A stretch of DNA of 30,820 nucleotides. Origin: Thiobacillus sp. GTDB lineage: Bacteria; Pseudomonadota; Gammaproteobacteria; Burkholderiales; Thiobacillaceae. The position numbers and the translations under genes are program-made. Each line of letters starts with the position of its first letter. Positions within the stretch are counted from its first letter, which is position 1. The notes under the pieces are model-generated. The model searched no databases and was not told where the DNA came from. It worked only from the letters and a program-made list of their open reading frames with translations. Positions 22,905-30,573 of the stretch are shown here, piece after piece. The stretch spans positions 1 through 30,820 of the forward strand of contig NZ_JANJXQ010000237.1 in NCBI RefSeq assembly GCF_024708915.1. Reading direction: 5' to 3'.

Positions 22905-24247
22905 ACCGGCGCTCGCTTGCATTCAGGCTCACGGTCATCTTGGCCGTCGCCTGGTTTGCATTGTTCTTAGTGCTGGGCGGAGTAATCTGGCAATCCACCC
23001 AGCGCCTGATTCTGGAAGCTCAGGCTGACAAGGCCCGCGCGCTCGCCACCCAACTCGCCACGATCTCACTGGACGCGGTGCTGCTGCGTGACTACGGTAC
23101 ATTGGAGCGCTATCTGGCTGACTTGTCAGGCGCGGTGGCCTACGCGGAAATCCGTCGTGCAGACGGCCAGGTGCTGGGTCAGACCGGGCAGCACCTTCCC
23201 GGAGTTGAGTTGTTTCGGGTGCCGATGCTCGCCGCCGGCGAACAGGTGGGTGAAGTGCTGGCCCAATACGATCCCCAGCCTGCCCATCGCGCTGCCTGGC
23301 AGTTGGCGGGATTGATGGCGCTGGCTCTGACGGTGTTTTCCGGACTCACCTTCTGGGCCTTGCGCAGGCTGCTGTTGAGTCGCCTGGTGGCGCCGGTGGC
23401 GGCGCTGATCGAGCAGGCCGACCCCGAGCGCACGGTGATGCCAATGGCCGCTGACGCGCCAACCGAAGTGGCCGATCTGGCAGCCGCCATTGGGGGCCTG
23501 CGGGAGCGCATCAGCAGACATATCGCCGAAGCTGAGGAGGCTGCCCACGCCCGCAACGAGGCCTTGCGCAGGCTGTGTTCCGAGCAGCGCCTGGCTGCGG
23601 TCGGCCAACTGGCCGGCGAGGTGGCTCACGAGCTCAACACGCCCTTGTCGAACATCCTGGGCTACGCGCAGAGTGCCCTTCCCGCTGCGATCGATGCCGA
23701 GCAGCGCGACGCTCTAATGACGATCGAGGCTCAGGCGCGGCGGGCAGGGCAGATCGTGCGCGACATGCTCACGGCCGCCCGTGCGCCAGCCCCCAGCCTG
23801 CAGGTCATCGATCTCGAAACGATCTGCGCCGCTTTCGTGCGGCTGGTCACGCCGCTGGCGCGCAAACAGGGGGCTGTCATCACCCTTGAGCCGACAGGCC
23901 CGGTCCCGGTGCGCGGCGATGCATCGAGGGTCGAACAGATCCTGTTCAACCTGGTTTTCAATGCCGTGCAGGCTGGCGCGAGCGAGGTTCGCCTGACACC
24001 CTCGATCGCGAGTACCCCGGAACTAGTTGTTTCGGACAACGGCCCGGGCCTTCCCGAGATGGTGCGCACACGGCTGTTTGAGCCCTTTGTCACCACCAAG
24101 CCTGCCGGACAGGGAACGGGACTGGGACTGGCCATCAGCCAGCGCCTCGCGCGCGAAATGGGGGCCGAACTCGAATGGGTCGAACCCGCGCGCGGCGCCT
24201 GTTTCCGCCTCGTCTTCCCGCCGCTCGCCGAGGAGTCCGCACCATGA
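22901..24247 (+). CDS. Membrane sensor histidine kinase of module 2
   Basis: A 448-residue kinase. The GTG start overlaps the preceding stop. TM1 is about residues 10-29, a short periplasmic part spans about 30-133, TM2 is about 134-154, then comes a linker. The phosphoacceptor is H243 in GEVAHELNTPLSNILGY. ATPase boxes are NLVFNAVQAGA (N), VVSDNGPGLP (G1), LFEPFVTTKP (F) and GTGLGLAIS (G2). Its periplasmic region is shorter than that of the module 1 kinase, so sensing probably relies on the PhnD-like partner. It overlaps the regulator gene by four bases. Confidence 0.9.
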   Translation: MNRRSLAFRLTVILAVAWFALFLVLGGVIWQSTQRLILEAQADKARALATQLATISLDAVLLRDYGTLERYLADLSGAVAYAEIRRADGQVLGQTGQHLPGVELFRVPMLAAGEQVGEVLAQYDPQPAHRAAWQLAGLMALALTVFSGLTFWALRRLLLSRLVAPVAALIEQADPERTVMPMAADAPTEVADLAAAIGGLRERISRHIAEAEEAAHARNEALRRLCSEQRLAAVGQLAGEVAHELNTPLSNILGYAQSALPAAIDAEQRDALMTIEAQARRAGQIVRDMLTAARAPAPSLQVIDLETICAAFVRLVTPLARKQGAVITLEPTGPVPVRGDASRVEQILFNLVFNAVQAGASEVRLTPSIASTPELVVSDNGPGLPEMVRTRLFEPFVTTKPAGQGTGLGLAISQRLAREMGAELEWVEPARGACFRLVFPPLAEESAP

Positions 24248-25590
24248 CATTTAGCCTTCTTATTACCGAGGACGATGTCGTCCAAGCCAAACTGCTCGCC
24301 AAGCTAGCGACTGAAGCGGGCTTCGATACCCAACTGCTGCAGGACGGAGCCGCGGCGCTGAACGAACTGCGAGTGAACCCGCCGGATGCACTGTTTACCG
24401 ACCTGCGTCTGCCGGGCGCTGATGGCCTTGCCCTGATTGCCGCCGCACGCGAGATGGACGCCGCCATGCCGGTGATCCTGGCGACCGGCTTTGCGACCGC
24501 GCATAACACTGTCGAGGCCTTCCATCTTGGGGTGACCGACGTGTTGCTGAAACCACTTGAGCTCGACACGGTGCGGCTCACGCTCAAACGCCTGCACGCC
24601 AGTCTGGCCCAGCGTCGCCGCATCGATCAACTTGCCGCCCAGGTCGCGGTTCACTCCTCTCCCCCGCTGATGGACAGCCGCGCCCCGGCGATGAAACAAT
24701 GTCTGCAGCTGGCGGCACAGGTGGCCGCCACCGAGTTGCCCGTGTTGCTCGAAGGCGAGACCGGTTCCGGCAAGGGTGTGCTGGCGGCGTATGTCCATGG
24801 CCTGTCCGGGCGCCGAGATGGCCCCTTTCTCACCCTCAACTGTGGGGCGCTTCCGCCAAGCCTGTTGGAGTCGGAATTGTTCGGCTTCGAAAAGGGCGCA
24901 TTCTCCGGCGCCAACGCGCGCAAGCTAGGCCTGCTGGAGCTGGCGCATGGCGGCACGCTGTTCCTCGACGAGATCAACAGCACCAGCCTGGATGCCCAGA
25001 CCCGCCTGCTGCAGTTCATCCAGGACAGGCAGTTGATGCGTCTGGGCGGCGTCAAGGCGATCAACGTCGACGTGCGCCTGATCCTGGCCGCCAACCGGCC
25101 GCTGAAGGACGAGGTGAGCGCCGGTCGTTTCCGTCAGGATCTCTACTTCCGCGTTCAGATGTTCCCGATTCCGGTGCCCCCCTTACGTAACCGGCGGGAG
25201 GATATTCCAAACCTGGCGGAATACTTCCTGGCGCGTCACGGCCGGGCGCTTAACCCCAATGTCCACGGCATTGCGCAGGACGCGCTCGACCGCCTGCTGA
25301 GATACGGCTGGCCCGGCAATGTGCGAGAACTCGAAGGCGCGATTCAGCGCAGCCTGGTACTGGCGTCGGGCGATACCATCACGTTATCCGACCTCCCCGC
25401 TGACATGCGCCCCGCCCTTGGGGTGCTCAACTCAGCCCCGTGGCCGGCAGACTCGACGCTTGAAGAGGTGGAGACGTTCTGGATACGCCAGGTACTCGAG
25501 CGCTGTGGTGGCAATCGCACCCAGGCTGCGCGCCAATTGGGAATCGATCCTTCCACCTTGTGGCGCAAGCTCAAGGAACCGGACGTCTGA
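24244..25590 (+). CDS. NtrC-family response regulator of module 2 with GAFSGA loop
   Basis: A 448-residue activator. The start at 24244 overlaps the kinase stop (ATGA); the longer frame from 24175 is inside the kinase. Its receiver domain has TEDD and D53 (LFTDLRLPG), with KPLE. The AAA+ domain has GETGSGKG (171-178), GAFSGA (218-223), LFLDEINS and WPGNVREL. The HTH is RTQAARQLGIDPSTLWRKLKE. The usual GAFTGA loop, which touches sigma-54, has Ser for Thr at the fourth position. The change is conservative, but this residue is important in the family. It may still work with sigma-54. The sox promoter at 19325 is a likely target, but module 1 could also act there. Confidence 0.93.
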   Translation: MTFSLLITEDDVVQAKLLAKLATEAGFDTQLLQDGAAALNELRVNPPDALFTDLRLPGADGLALIAAAREMDAAMPVILATGFATAHNTVEAFHLGVTDVLLKPLELDTVRLTLKRLHASLAQRRRIDQLAAQVAVHSSPPLMDSRAPAMKQCLQLAAQVAATELPVLLEGETGSGKGVLAAYVHGLSGRRDGPFLTLNCGALPPSLLESELFGFEKGAFSGANARKLGLLELAHGGTLFLDEINSTSLDAQTRLLQFIQDRQLMRLGGVKAINVDVRLILAANRPLKDEVSAGRFRQDLYFRVQMFPIPVPPLRNRREDIPNLAEYFLARHGRALNPNVHGIAQDALDRLLRYGWPGNVRELEGAIQRSLVLASGDTITLSDLPADMRPALGVLNSAPWPADSTLEEVETFWIRQVLERCGGNRTQAARQLGIDPSTLWRKLKEPDV

Positions 25591-25673
25591 CTAGTCCCCC
25601 CAGCTTCCAGTTTCTTCCGGTGCCCAAGTCAGCCAGTGGCAGCCCGCTTTGAGTTGTGAATGACTTTCCAGCC

Positions 25674-25687
25674 CTTGGCATGCCAAG
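25674..25687. promoter_or_regulatory. 14-bp perfect palindrome upstream of the TonB-family gene
   Basis: CTTGGCA-TGCCAAG, with no spacer, lies 42 bases before the start codon at 25730. It might be an operator. The rest of the 140-base gap (25591-25729) shows no clear promoter boxes or terminator. Confidence 0.35.
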
Positions 25688-25729
25688 ATCGAATCGACTC
25701 AACCATTTCACTCCACACCTCGCTTTTAC

Positions 25730-26647
25730 ATGCTCGAAGTCCGGATAAGCTTTCTCGTGGCCCTTGCGTTATCGCTGGGGGTTCACGCAGGCCTGCTGGC
25801 GCTATGGGCGGTCAAGGCGCAACCCGCCCTGGAATCGGCAGTCTCAGAGCCCCTGCAGGTCAACCTCATGAGCGTGCCTGTCCAGCAGAGGGCGCCGGTC
25901 TCCAGGGCGGCCCGGGCGGAAGCTGTCCCCATCGAACAATCCGCAAAACCACGCGCCATCCCCTCGCCGCCAGACGCGGAGGATAAGGTGCACGTTCGCA
26001 TCACGGCTTCCATCCCGCCCTCTCCCACACCCGAGAAACAGTTGGCTTCCATGCCGGCTCCGCCCCCTCCGACCGCAGAGGAATGGGCACTGGCCTCCAC
26101 CTACACGCTCAAGAACAGCAAGCGTTACCGACACAACTGGGGCCAACAGGTGCGCAGCATGATGGGGGCGGCGGTGGAAGGTGAGCGACAGGGCCTGGTG
26201 CGAGTCCATGTCGAGATCGCACCTGACGGCAAGCTCGCCAAGGTGGACGTGCTGTGGTCGACCTCGGAGATCGCCGAGAAGCTGGCCCTGCAGGCCATTC
26301 GCGCCATGCCGCCACTACCGCCCACCCCGACGGGCAAGCCGCTGGTTTTCGAGAAGACCATCGCATTTCTGCCGTTTGAGACAGGCTGGCCGCCCATCTA
26401 CAAATACGACTGCCTTCCGGATCCGCGGTCTTTCCAGAATCCGTTCGCGTGGAATGGGTCCTCGCCCCAGCGCACTTCGCAGGCACGCCAGGAAAACGCT
26501 TCGCCCGCGCGCAGCGACGCCCCACAGACCGAGTGCCCCGACGCCGGGCCAGACTCCATCGAGGCGGAAGAAAAGGACATGGAACGCCAATTCAAGGAAT
26601 GGGGCGCGGTGCGATTGAATGGGGGCGATGAAGTTTTTCGAGAATGA
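25730..26647 (+). CDS. TonB-family energy transducer protein
   Basis: A 305-residue protein anchored by one N-terminal helix (ISFLVALALSLGVHAGLLALWAV). A proline-rich periplasmic linker follows (SPPDAEDKVHVR, IPPSPTPEKQLASMPAPPPPT). The TonB-like C-terminal domain spans about residues 140-222 (GLVRVHVEIAPDGKLAKVDVLWSTSEIAEKLALQAIRAMPPLPPTP). A charged tail of about 80 residues after this domain is unusual. TonB proteins use the proton motive force to drive outer-membrane receptors. No ExbB, ExbD or receptor gene is in the window, so its partner is unknown. No convincing ribosome site precedes the ATG. Confidence 0.8.
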   Translation: MLEVRISFLVALALSLGVHAGLLALWAVKAQPALESAVSEPLQVNLMSVPVQQRAPVSRAARAEAVPIEQSAKPRAIPSPPDAEDKVHVRITASIPPSPTPEKQLASMPAPPPPTAEEWALASTYTLKNSKRYRHNWGQQVRSMMGAAVEGERQGLVRVHVEIAPDGKLAKVDVLWSTSEIAEKLALQAIRAMPPLPPTPTGKPLVFEKTIAFLPFETGWPPIYKYDCLPDPRSFQNPFAWNGSSPQRTSQARQENASPARSDAPQTECPDAGPDSIEAEEKDMERQFKEWGAVRLNGGDEVFRE

Positions 26648-26684
26648 CGGCCGAAATTTGTTCGCCTGTAACGTGTCGGGGCCG

Positions 26685-26862
26685 GTCGACTGAAGTGGTG
26701 CGTAAAGTGGATGTGGTCAATAGAAAGATTGCTGCCACCTTTGGCCGAGGAGCAGAAGTAAAGAACTCAAGAGGCAGTCAATAATCTTTTGCATGGGTTC
26801 GCGCAGCCATTCGGCATTCTTGATGTAACGCCATCAAGCACATCACTCTCACTTCAGTCGAC
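26685..26862. repeat. Pair of 13-bp inverted repeats bounding a 178-base non-coding segment
   Basis: GTCGACTGAAGTG at 26685-26697 and its exact complement CACTTCAGTCGAC at 26850-26862. The right arm covers the last codons and stop of the - strand gene at 26854. The inner 152 bases hold no recognisable gene and no target duplication is visible. It lies at the border between the chromosomal-type genes and the conjugative-element-type genes. Confidence 0.6.
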
Positions 26863-27147
26863 AGTGTCAAAGAGAAATTGACCACGCTTTCGCAGGTTCG
26901 CGATGTCTTTCGCAAGATCCACCTCGGTCAGCTCGCGAACATGAACCCATGCCTCACGTATCTCGATATGCTCAGCAAAAATCACGTCATCATTCTCAAG
27001 CGCGAGGTTCAACTCTTCATGGTGTTCATAGACCACACCACGCATCCACCCGTCTTCGGAAAAAACTTCAATCAGGCCATACACGGAATGTATGGCCAAG
27101 CTGCCCGCAGGGCACTGAAACCCCGCAAGGTCCACCACATTACTCAT
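26854..27147 (-). CDS. Hypothetical protein, 97 aa
   Basis: Not recognised. The ATG at 27147 is preferred over one four codons earlier, because GGAG stands 8 bases before it. The protein is acidic and cytosolic-looking (MSNVVDLAGFQCPAGSLAIHSVYGLIEVF, then EDGWMRGVVYEHHEELNLALENDDVIFAEHIE). It has no signal peptide or known motif. The local GC content drops upstream (27160-27240), which suits a promoter region and a transferred element. Two small hairpins lie upstream (27168-27186 and 27188-27213). Confidence 0.6.
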   Translation of the reverse strand: MSNVVDLAGFQCPAGSLAIHSVYGLIEVFSEDGWMRGVVYEHHEELNLALENDDVIFAEHIEIREAWVHVRELTEVDLAKDIANLRKRGQFLFDTVD

Positions 27148-27167
27148 ATCCGGCTCCATAACAATTC

Positions 27168-27213
27168 ATCCACATTTTCTGTGGATAAGATTTTAGAATT
27201 TCACCTAAAATCT
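27168..27213. promoter_or_regulatory. Two adjacent hairpins with a consensus DnaA box
   Basis: ATCCACA-TTTTC-TGTGGAT (27168-27186) and AGATTTTAG-N8-CTAAAATCT (27188-27213) are perfect inverted repeats in an AT-rich gap. TGTGGATAA (27180-27188) is the complement of the DnaA box TTATCCACA. This may be the promoter/operator of the - strand gene starting at 27147; a replication role is not supported by a single box. Confidence 0.4.
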
Positions 27214-27242
27214 CAGTCTGATCAAGCATCCTAGCCGCGCGA

Positions 27243-27440
27243 TTATTTTTTCATCAATCGGTAACGATCAAAGCAAACCATTCTGAAAGCCTTGATCGAC
27301 TGGTAAATTCGCTCCGCTTCCACTGGAGCGCCTCCTCTTGGGCTATTGATACTCAGAACCACCGCTTTGACGTTCTTCGCTTCGAAGGCCTTTCTGAGCA
27401 AGGGAACCACCTTCTCCGCCGAAGCCGTGGCGCCGTTCAC
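27243..27440 (-). pseudogene. Fragment of an S49 (SppA-type) signal peptide peptidase gene
   Basis: A 65-codon frame beginning at GTG reads GATASAEKVVPLLRKAFEAKNVKAVVLSINSPRGGAPVEAERIYQSI. This matches the core of S49 peptidases, where the usual sequence is NSPGG. An extra AGA codon inserts Arg between Pro and Gly. The N-terminal part, the catalytic Ser/Lys region further on, and the C-terminus are all missing. A stop codon lies in frame just upstream. After the homologous part the sequence becomes unrelated (KAFRMVCFDRYRLMKK). It is a gene remnant, not a working protease. Confidence 0.75.
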
Positions 27441-27446
27441 TTTCTG

Positions 27447-27647
27447 TCATTTGCAATTCGGGCTCCATCGTTGAGTTTTAATTGGGGTGAATCCTTCGTC
27501 GTGCGTCAGCACTCGAACGATCTGATAGTCGTCGCTCATGTGTGTCATTTCACGCAGCTCATGAAGATCGCACCAGGTGCCGTCCGGCCACTCGGCAACC
27601 AGCCATACCGGCTCGGCGTAGGGAATTTCAACCCGTGTGGTGTACAT
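27447..27647 (-). CDS. Hypothetical protein, 66 aa
   Basis: Not recognised. The ATG at 27647 (MYTTRVEIPYAEPVWLV) is chosen over an upstream TTG that would overlap the zinc-finger frame. The start has only a weak ribosome site. The protein is compact and mixed in charge (AEWPDGTWCDLHELREMTHMSDDYQIVRVLTHDEGFTPI), with no motif. It lies 13 bases downstream of the zinc-finger extension of topB and may share its transcript. Confidence 0.5.
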   Translation of the reverse strand: MYTTRVEIPYAEPVWLVAEWPDGTWCDLHELREMTHMSDDYQIVRVLTHDEGFTPIKTQRWSPNCK

Positions 27648-27660
27648 CACTCGCGTCCGG

Positions 27661-27855
27661 CTATTTCGCTGGCCATGCAAAGAATCTGCAGGCAGGAAAG
27701 CGATTGCATCCCACGAATGCCTTACCGGTATCTTTCATGGTTTTGCTGATGAGCAGGCCAGTCTTGCAGTCCGGACAGGCTGCACCTGCCCTGGCGGTAC
27801 GCATGGGTGTTCCTCGCAACACGACCGCCTCGGTACGCCGAGCTTTGCCAGCCAC
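27661..27855 (-). CDS. Topoisomerase-type C4 zinc finger directly after the topB stop (same frame)
   Basis: A 64-codon frame follows the TAG stop of topB without a gap and in the same reading frame, beginning with GTG. It contains CPDCKTGLLISKTMKDTG and CNRFPACRFFAW, a C4 finger of the topoisomerase DNA-binding type, like the two fingers inside topB. It is either the third finger of topB cut off by an amber mutation or a separately started small protein. An internal ATG at 27804 could also serve as start (MRTARAGAACPDC). Confidence 0.6.
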   Translation of the reverse strand: MAGKARRTEAVVLRGTPMRTARAGAACPDCKTGLLISKTMKDTGKAFVGCNRFPACRFFAWPAK

Positions 27856-30090
27856 CTAGTCAGTCCGCACGCCCGGCTTCCCTTCATCATCCGGCTGGCT
27901 GTGCTTACATTCCGGATAGCCTGTACATCCCCAGAATGGCCCCTTGGGGCCTTTCACCAGGCGCAAGGGCTTCTGGCATCTGGGGCATGAATAGGAAGGC
28001 CCTGCCTGCGATTTTGGAAGAGACGCCTCCCGGGCGGCGCCGGGCTTTCCATCGACATCAGGTAGCGTCGACTTGCACCCTTCCCGGTACGCCGTACAGC
28101 CCCAGAAGAAGCCATTCGAACCATCAATTCTACGCATTGGCTTGCCACAGGTTGGGCACGCCACGACCGAACGACCCTTGGTCGGCAGATCACGAGTCTT
28201 TCCAGACGTGGAGATCTGCCGTGTGCCCTTCTGACACTTGATGCCATCAATCACCTGCACCAGCCACTCGCCAAGACTGAGCTCAAACTGCGACAACTCG
28301 ATCTCGCCCTTCTCGATCTGGCTCAGTCGATCTTCCCACTGAGCAGTCAAGACTGGATCTGCAATTTCTGGCGAGACCTCCTCGATCAGTCCAATCAGCG
28401 CGACAGCTTTCTCGGTCGGCAGCAGTTCCTTCTTTTTGGCGACGATATAGTCCCGCTTGAACAGCCCCTCGATAATGGCCGAACGCGTTGCATCCGTTCC
28501 GATGCCCGCTTTCTCCTTGTTCTTCATCACCGCCTTCCAGCGCGGATCCTCGATCTCCTTGTCGATCGACTCCATCGCCGCCAGAATCGTGCCCTCGGTA
28601 TAACGCTTGGGCGGTGAGGTCATTCTGTCCTGCACCTCGCAACGCAGATTTCTGGCTTCCTCGCCCACACGCACCTTCGGGAGCGTTACTGCCTCAGCCT
28701 GGTCATCATCCTTGTCCGTGGGTGCTTTCGTCGCCTCGGGCATGGTCTGCCGCCAGCCGGGAACCAGCGGCGTCTTGCCGCTCACCCTGAATTTCTCACA
28801 TTCGCAGATCACTTCGATCACCGTCTTGCTGTACTGGTAATCCCCCAGGAATTGCGCCAGATACCGTCGACAAACCATGTCGAAGACTGTCCGCTCGGTC
28901 GGCGTCATGGCCGACACATCGATGTTCGGGTTTCGCGTCGGAATGATCGCGTGGTGGGCCGTGATCTGTTTGTCGTTGAATGCCCTGCCCCGGAAACGCT
29001 CATCGGCACCCTTGAGCGCCGACTCGGCAACCGTGGCCAGTGTTGCCAGCTCGGGCTTCGCTCCGGCGATGGCATTCAGCGTCTCGTTCGATTCGGCCAG
29101 CATCGACCGTGGCAGGTATTCGCAATCCGTTCGTGGATACGATGTCGCCTTGTGTTTCTCGTAAAGTGCCTGCGCAGCATCGAGTACGGCCTGCGCCTTC
29201 ATACCGAAGCGCGCAGAGGCCTCCCGCTGAAGTGATCCCAGGCTGAACAGCAATGGCGCGACTTCGCGATCCTGTGTCGTCTCGACAAGGCTCACCTTCC
29301 CGGTCTGCCCTGCGACCTGCTTGACCACCGCCTCTGCACTTGCGCGGTCAAGGAGACGCCCCTCATCGTCGAGAAGCGCTGCTCGCGCCATCCAGGCCAT
29401 CGGTACGGATGCTCCGCCCATCAGGAAGGTCGCATTGACCCCGAAGTGCGCCTTTGGAACGAACGCGGCGATGGCCCGTTCGCGCCGCACCACCAAAGCA
29501 AGCACAGGCGTCTGCACACGACCACAATGCAAGGTACCGTCTTTGCCGCCGGCACCGAACGCCTTGGTCAAGGCCATGGTGAGATTCATCCCGGCCAGCC
29601 AGTCCGCCCGGCTTCGGCCCATCCCGGAGAAATACATCGGCAGCGTTTTCTCGCCCGGCAGGATGTTAGCCAGAGCCTTCTTCATCGACGCATCATCGAA
29701 CGCTGAAAGCCAGAGGCGCGAAACCTTGCCGCGGTAGCCGTTCAGTTGCATCAGCTCCCGTGCGATCACTTCGCCTTCACGGTCGGCATCGGTGGCAATG
29801 ACAACCTCAGTTGCCTGCTTCAACAGCTTCGCGACGATCTTGTACTGATCACGGGTCTGGTGCTTCACCTCCATGTGCCACTCATCCGGCAGCACAGGCA
29901 GGTGCGCGATGTCCCAGAATTTCAATGCCGGGTTGTAGTGCTCCGGTTTCGCCTGCTCAACCAGGTGGCCGATGCCCCAGGTTACCGTTACACCGTTACC
30001 AGTAATGCATCCCTCGCCACGTGTCCTAGCACCGATGTGGCTGGCAATTTCTCTGCCTTGTGAAGGTTTTTCGCAGAGGTAGAGCTTCAC
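27856..30090 (-). CDS. topB: DNA topoisomerase III (conjugative-element TopB type)
   Basis: A 744-residue type IA topoisomerase. It has the Toprim domain at the start (MKLYLCEKPSQGREIA with the acidic motif ATDADREGE), the GRVQTPVLALVVRRE block, and the catalytic tyrosine in TSYPRTD. Two C4 zinc fingers follow (CPTCGKPMRRIDG with WGCTAYREGC, and CPRCQKPLRLVKG with WGCTGYPEC). Type IA enzymes decatenate and relax single-stranded regions. TopB copies of this size are common in integrative conjugative elements and plasmids, which fits the small unknown genes around it. The start overlaps the preceding short frame (ATGA). A third finger lies beyond the TAG stop at 27856-27858. Confidence 0.95.
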   Translation of the reverse strand: MKLYLCEKPSQGREIASHIGARTRGEGCITGNGVTVTWGIGHLVEQAKPEHYNPALKFWDIAHLPVLPDEWHMEVKHQTRDQYKIVAKLLKQATEVVIATDADREGEVIARELMQLNGYRGKVSRLWLSAFDDASMKKALANILPGEKTLPMYFSGMGRSRADWLAGMNLTMALTKAFGAGGKDGTLHCGRVQTPVLALVVRRERAIAAFVPKAHFGVNATFLMGGASVPMAWMARAALLDDEGRLLDRASAEAVVKQVAGQTGKVSLVETTQDREVAPLLFSLGSLQREASARFGMKAQAVLDAAQALYEKHKATSYPRTDCEYLPRSMLAESNETLNAIAGAKPELATLATVAESALKGADERFRGRAFNDKQITAHHAIIPTRNPNIDVSAMTPTERTVFDMVCRRYLAQFLGDYQYSKTVIEVICECEKFRVSGKTPLVPGWRQTMPEATKAPTDKDDDQAEAVTLPKVRVGEEARNLRCEVQDRMTSPPKRYTEGTILAAMESIDKEIEDPRWKAVMKNKEKAGIGTDATRSAIIEGLFKRDYIVAKKKELLPTEKAVALIGLIEEVSPEIADPVLTAQWEDRLSQIEKGEIELSQFELSLGEWLVQVIDGIKCQKGTRQISTSGKTRDLPTKGRSVVACPTCGKPMRRIDGSNGFFWGCTAYREGCKSTLPDVDGKPGAAREASLPKSQAGPSYSCPRCQKPLRLVKGPKGPFWGCTGYPECKHSQPDDEGKPGVRTD

Positions 30091-30176
30091 TCAAGCCGTC
30101 CTGAAATCGCAGACACATCAATGAGAGCGGCCAGCGCTTCCAAAAGCATCGGGCCCCAGATCGAAAGGAACTTCAT
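30087..30176 (-). CDS. Very small coupled ORF before topB (29 aa)
   Basis: A 29-residue frame (MKFLSIWGPMLLEALAALI and a short tail) starts in the stop of the preceding gene (ATGA, 30173-30176) and ends in the start of topB (ATGA, 30087-30090). An ATG at 30200 would give 37 residues. The overlap at both ends argues that it is translated, perhaps only to couple topB translation. It is too short for a family call; the middle is hydrophobic. Confidence 0.42.
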   Translation of the reverse strand: MKFLSIWGPMLLEALAALIDVSAISGRLE

Positions 30177-30490
30177 TCCATCCTCCCATTGGTCCGCCAT
30201 AGCATCATCGCCAGATTGGCAATATCCACTTCCTGCCCCTTGGCCAGCGGTACCGCAGCGCCTTGGGCAAGCATGGCATTCCATATCTTGATACCCGATT
30301 CAGGCTGCTCCCGCCCGGTCCAGCCCTCATGCGCTTTCTGCGCGAGCTTCGCCTTCATGGCGCCGGCAAATTCATCGACTGCCTCATTCAGGCGGGCTAC
30401 TTCCTGCCGCACCCAATCAGGATCCGGGGCAATTTCCTGCCAGTTCTTGTCTATCACTGCATGACCTCCCTGAACCAACGTTGCTCTCAT
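30173..30490 (-). CDS. Hypothetical conjugative-element protein, 105 aa
   Basis: Not recognised. The ATG at 30490 is preferred over a TTG at 30520. The protein begins MRATLVQGGHAVIDKNWQEIA and continues with a helical charged stretch (DPDWVRQEVARLNEAVDEFAGAMKAKLAQKAHE) and a second helical part (ESGIKIWNAMLAQGAAVPLAKGQEVDIANLAMMLWRTNG). It is probably cytosolic. It lies directly upstream of topB through a tiny coupled frame, a place often taken by replication or partition accessory genes in integrative elements. That link is context only. Confidence 0.62.
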   Translation of the reverse strand: MRATLVQGGHAVIDKNWQEIAPDPDWVRQEVARLNEAVDEFAGAMKAKLAQKAHEGWTGREQPESGIKIWNAMLAQGAAVPLAKGQEVDIANLAMMLWRTNGRME

Positions 30491-30573
30491 GCCAGATAAC
30501 GGTAATGGGGTCACCGTCAAACGTCGTGTTGAAATAGTGCTGGCTCATAACCTCGACTCAACCCGGCCGCGGC

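Noticed and set aside
25630..25650. Possible sigma-54 element (TGGCAGCCCGCTTTG) before the TonB-family gene
   Set aside because: The -12 GC is missing at the required distance from the -24 GG.
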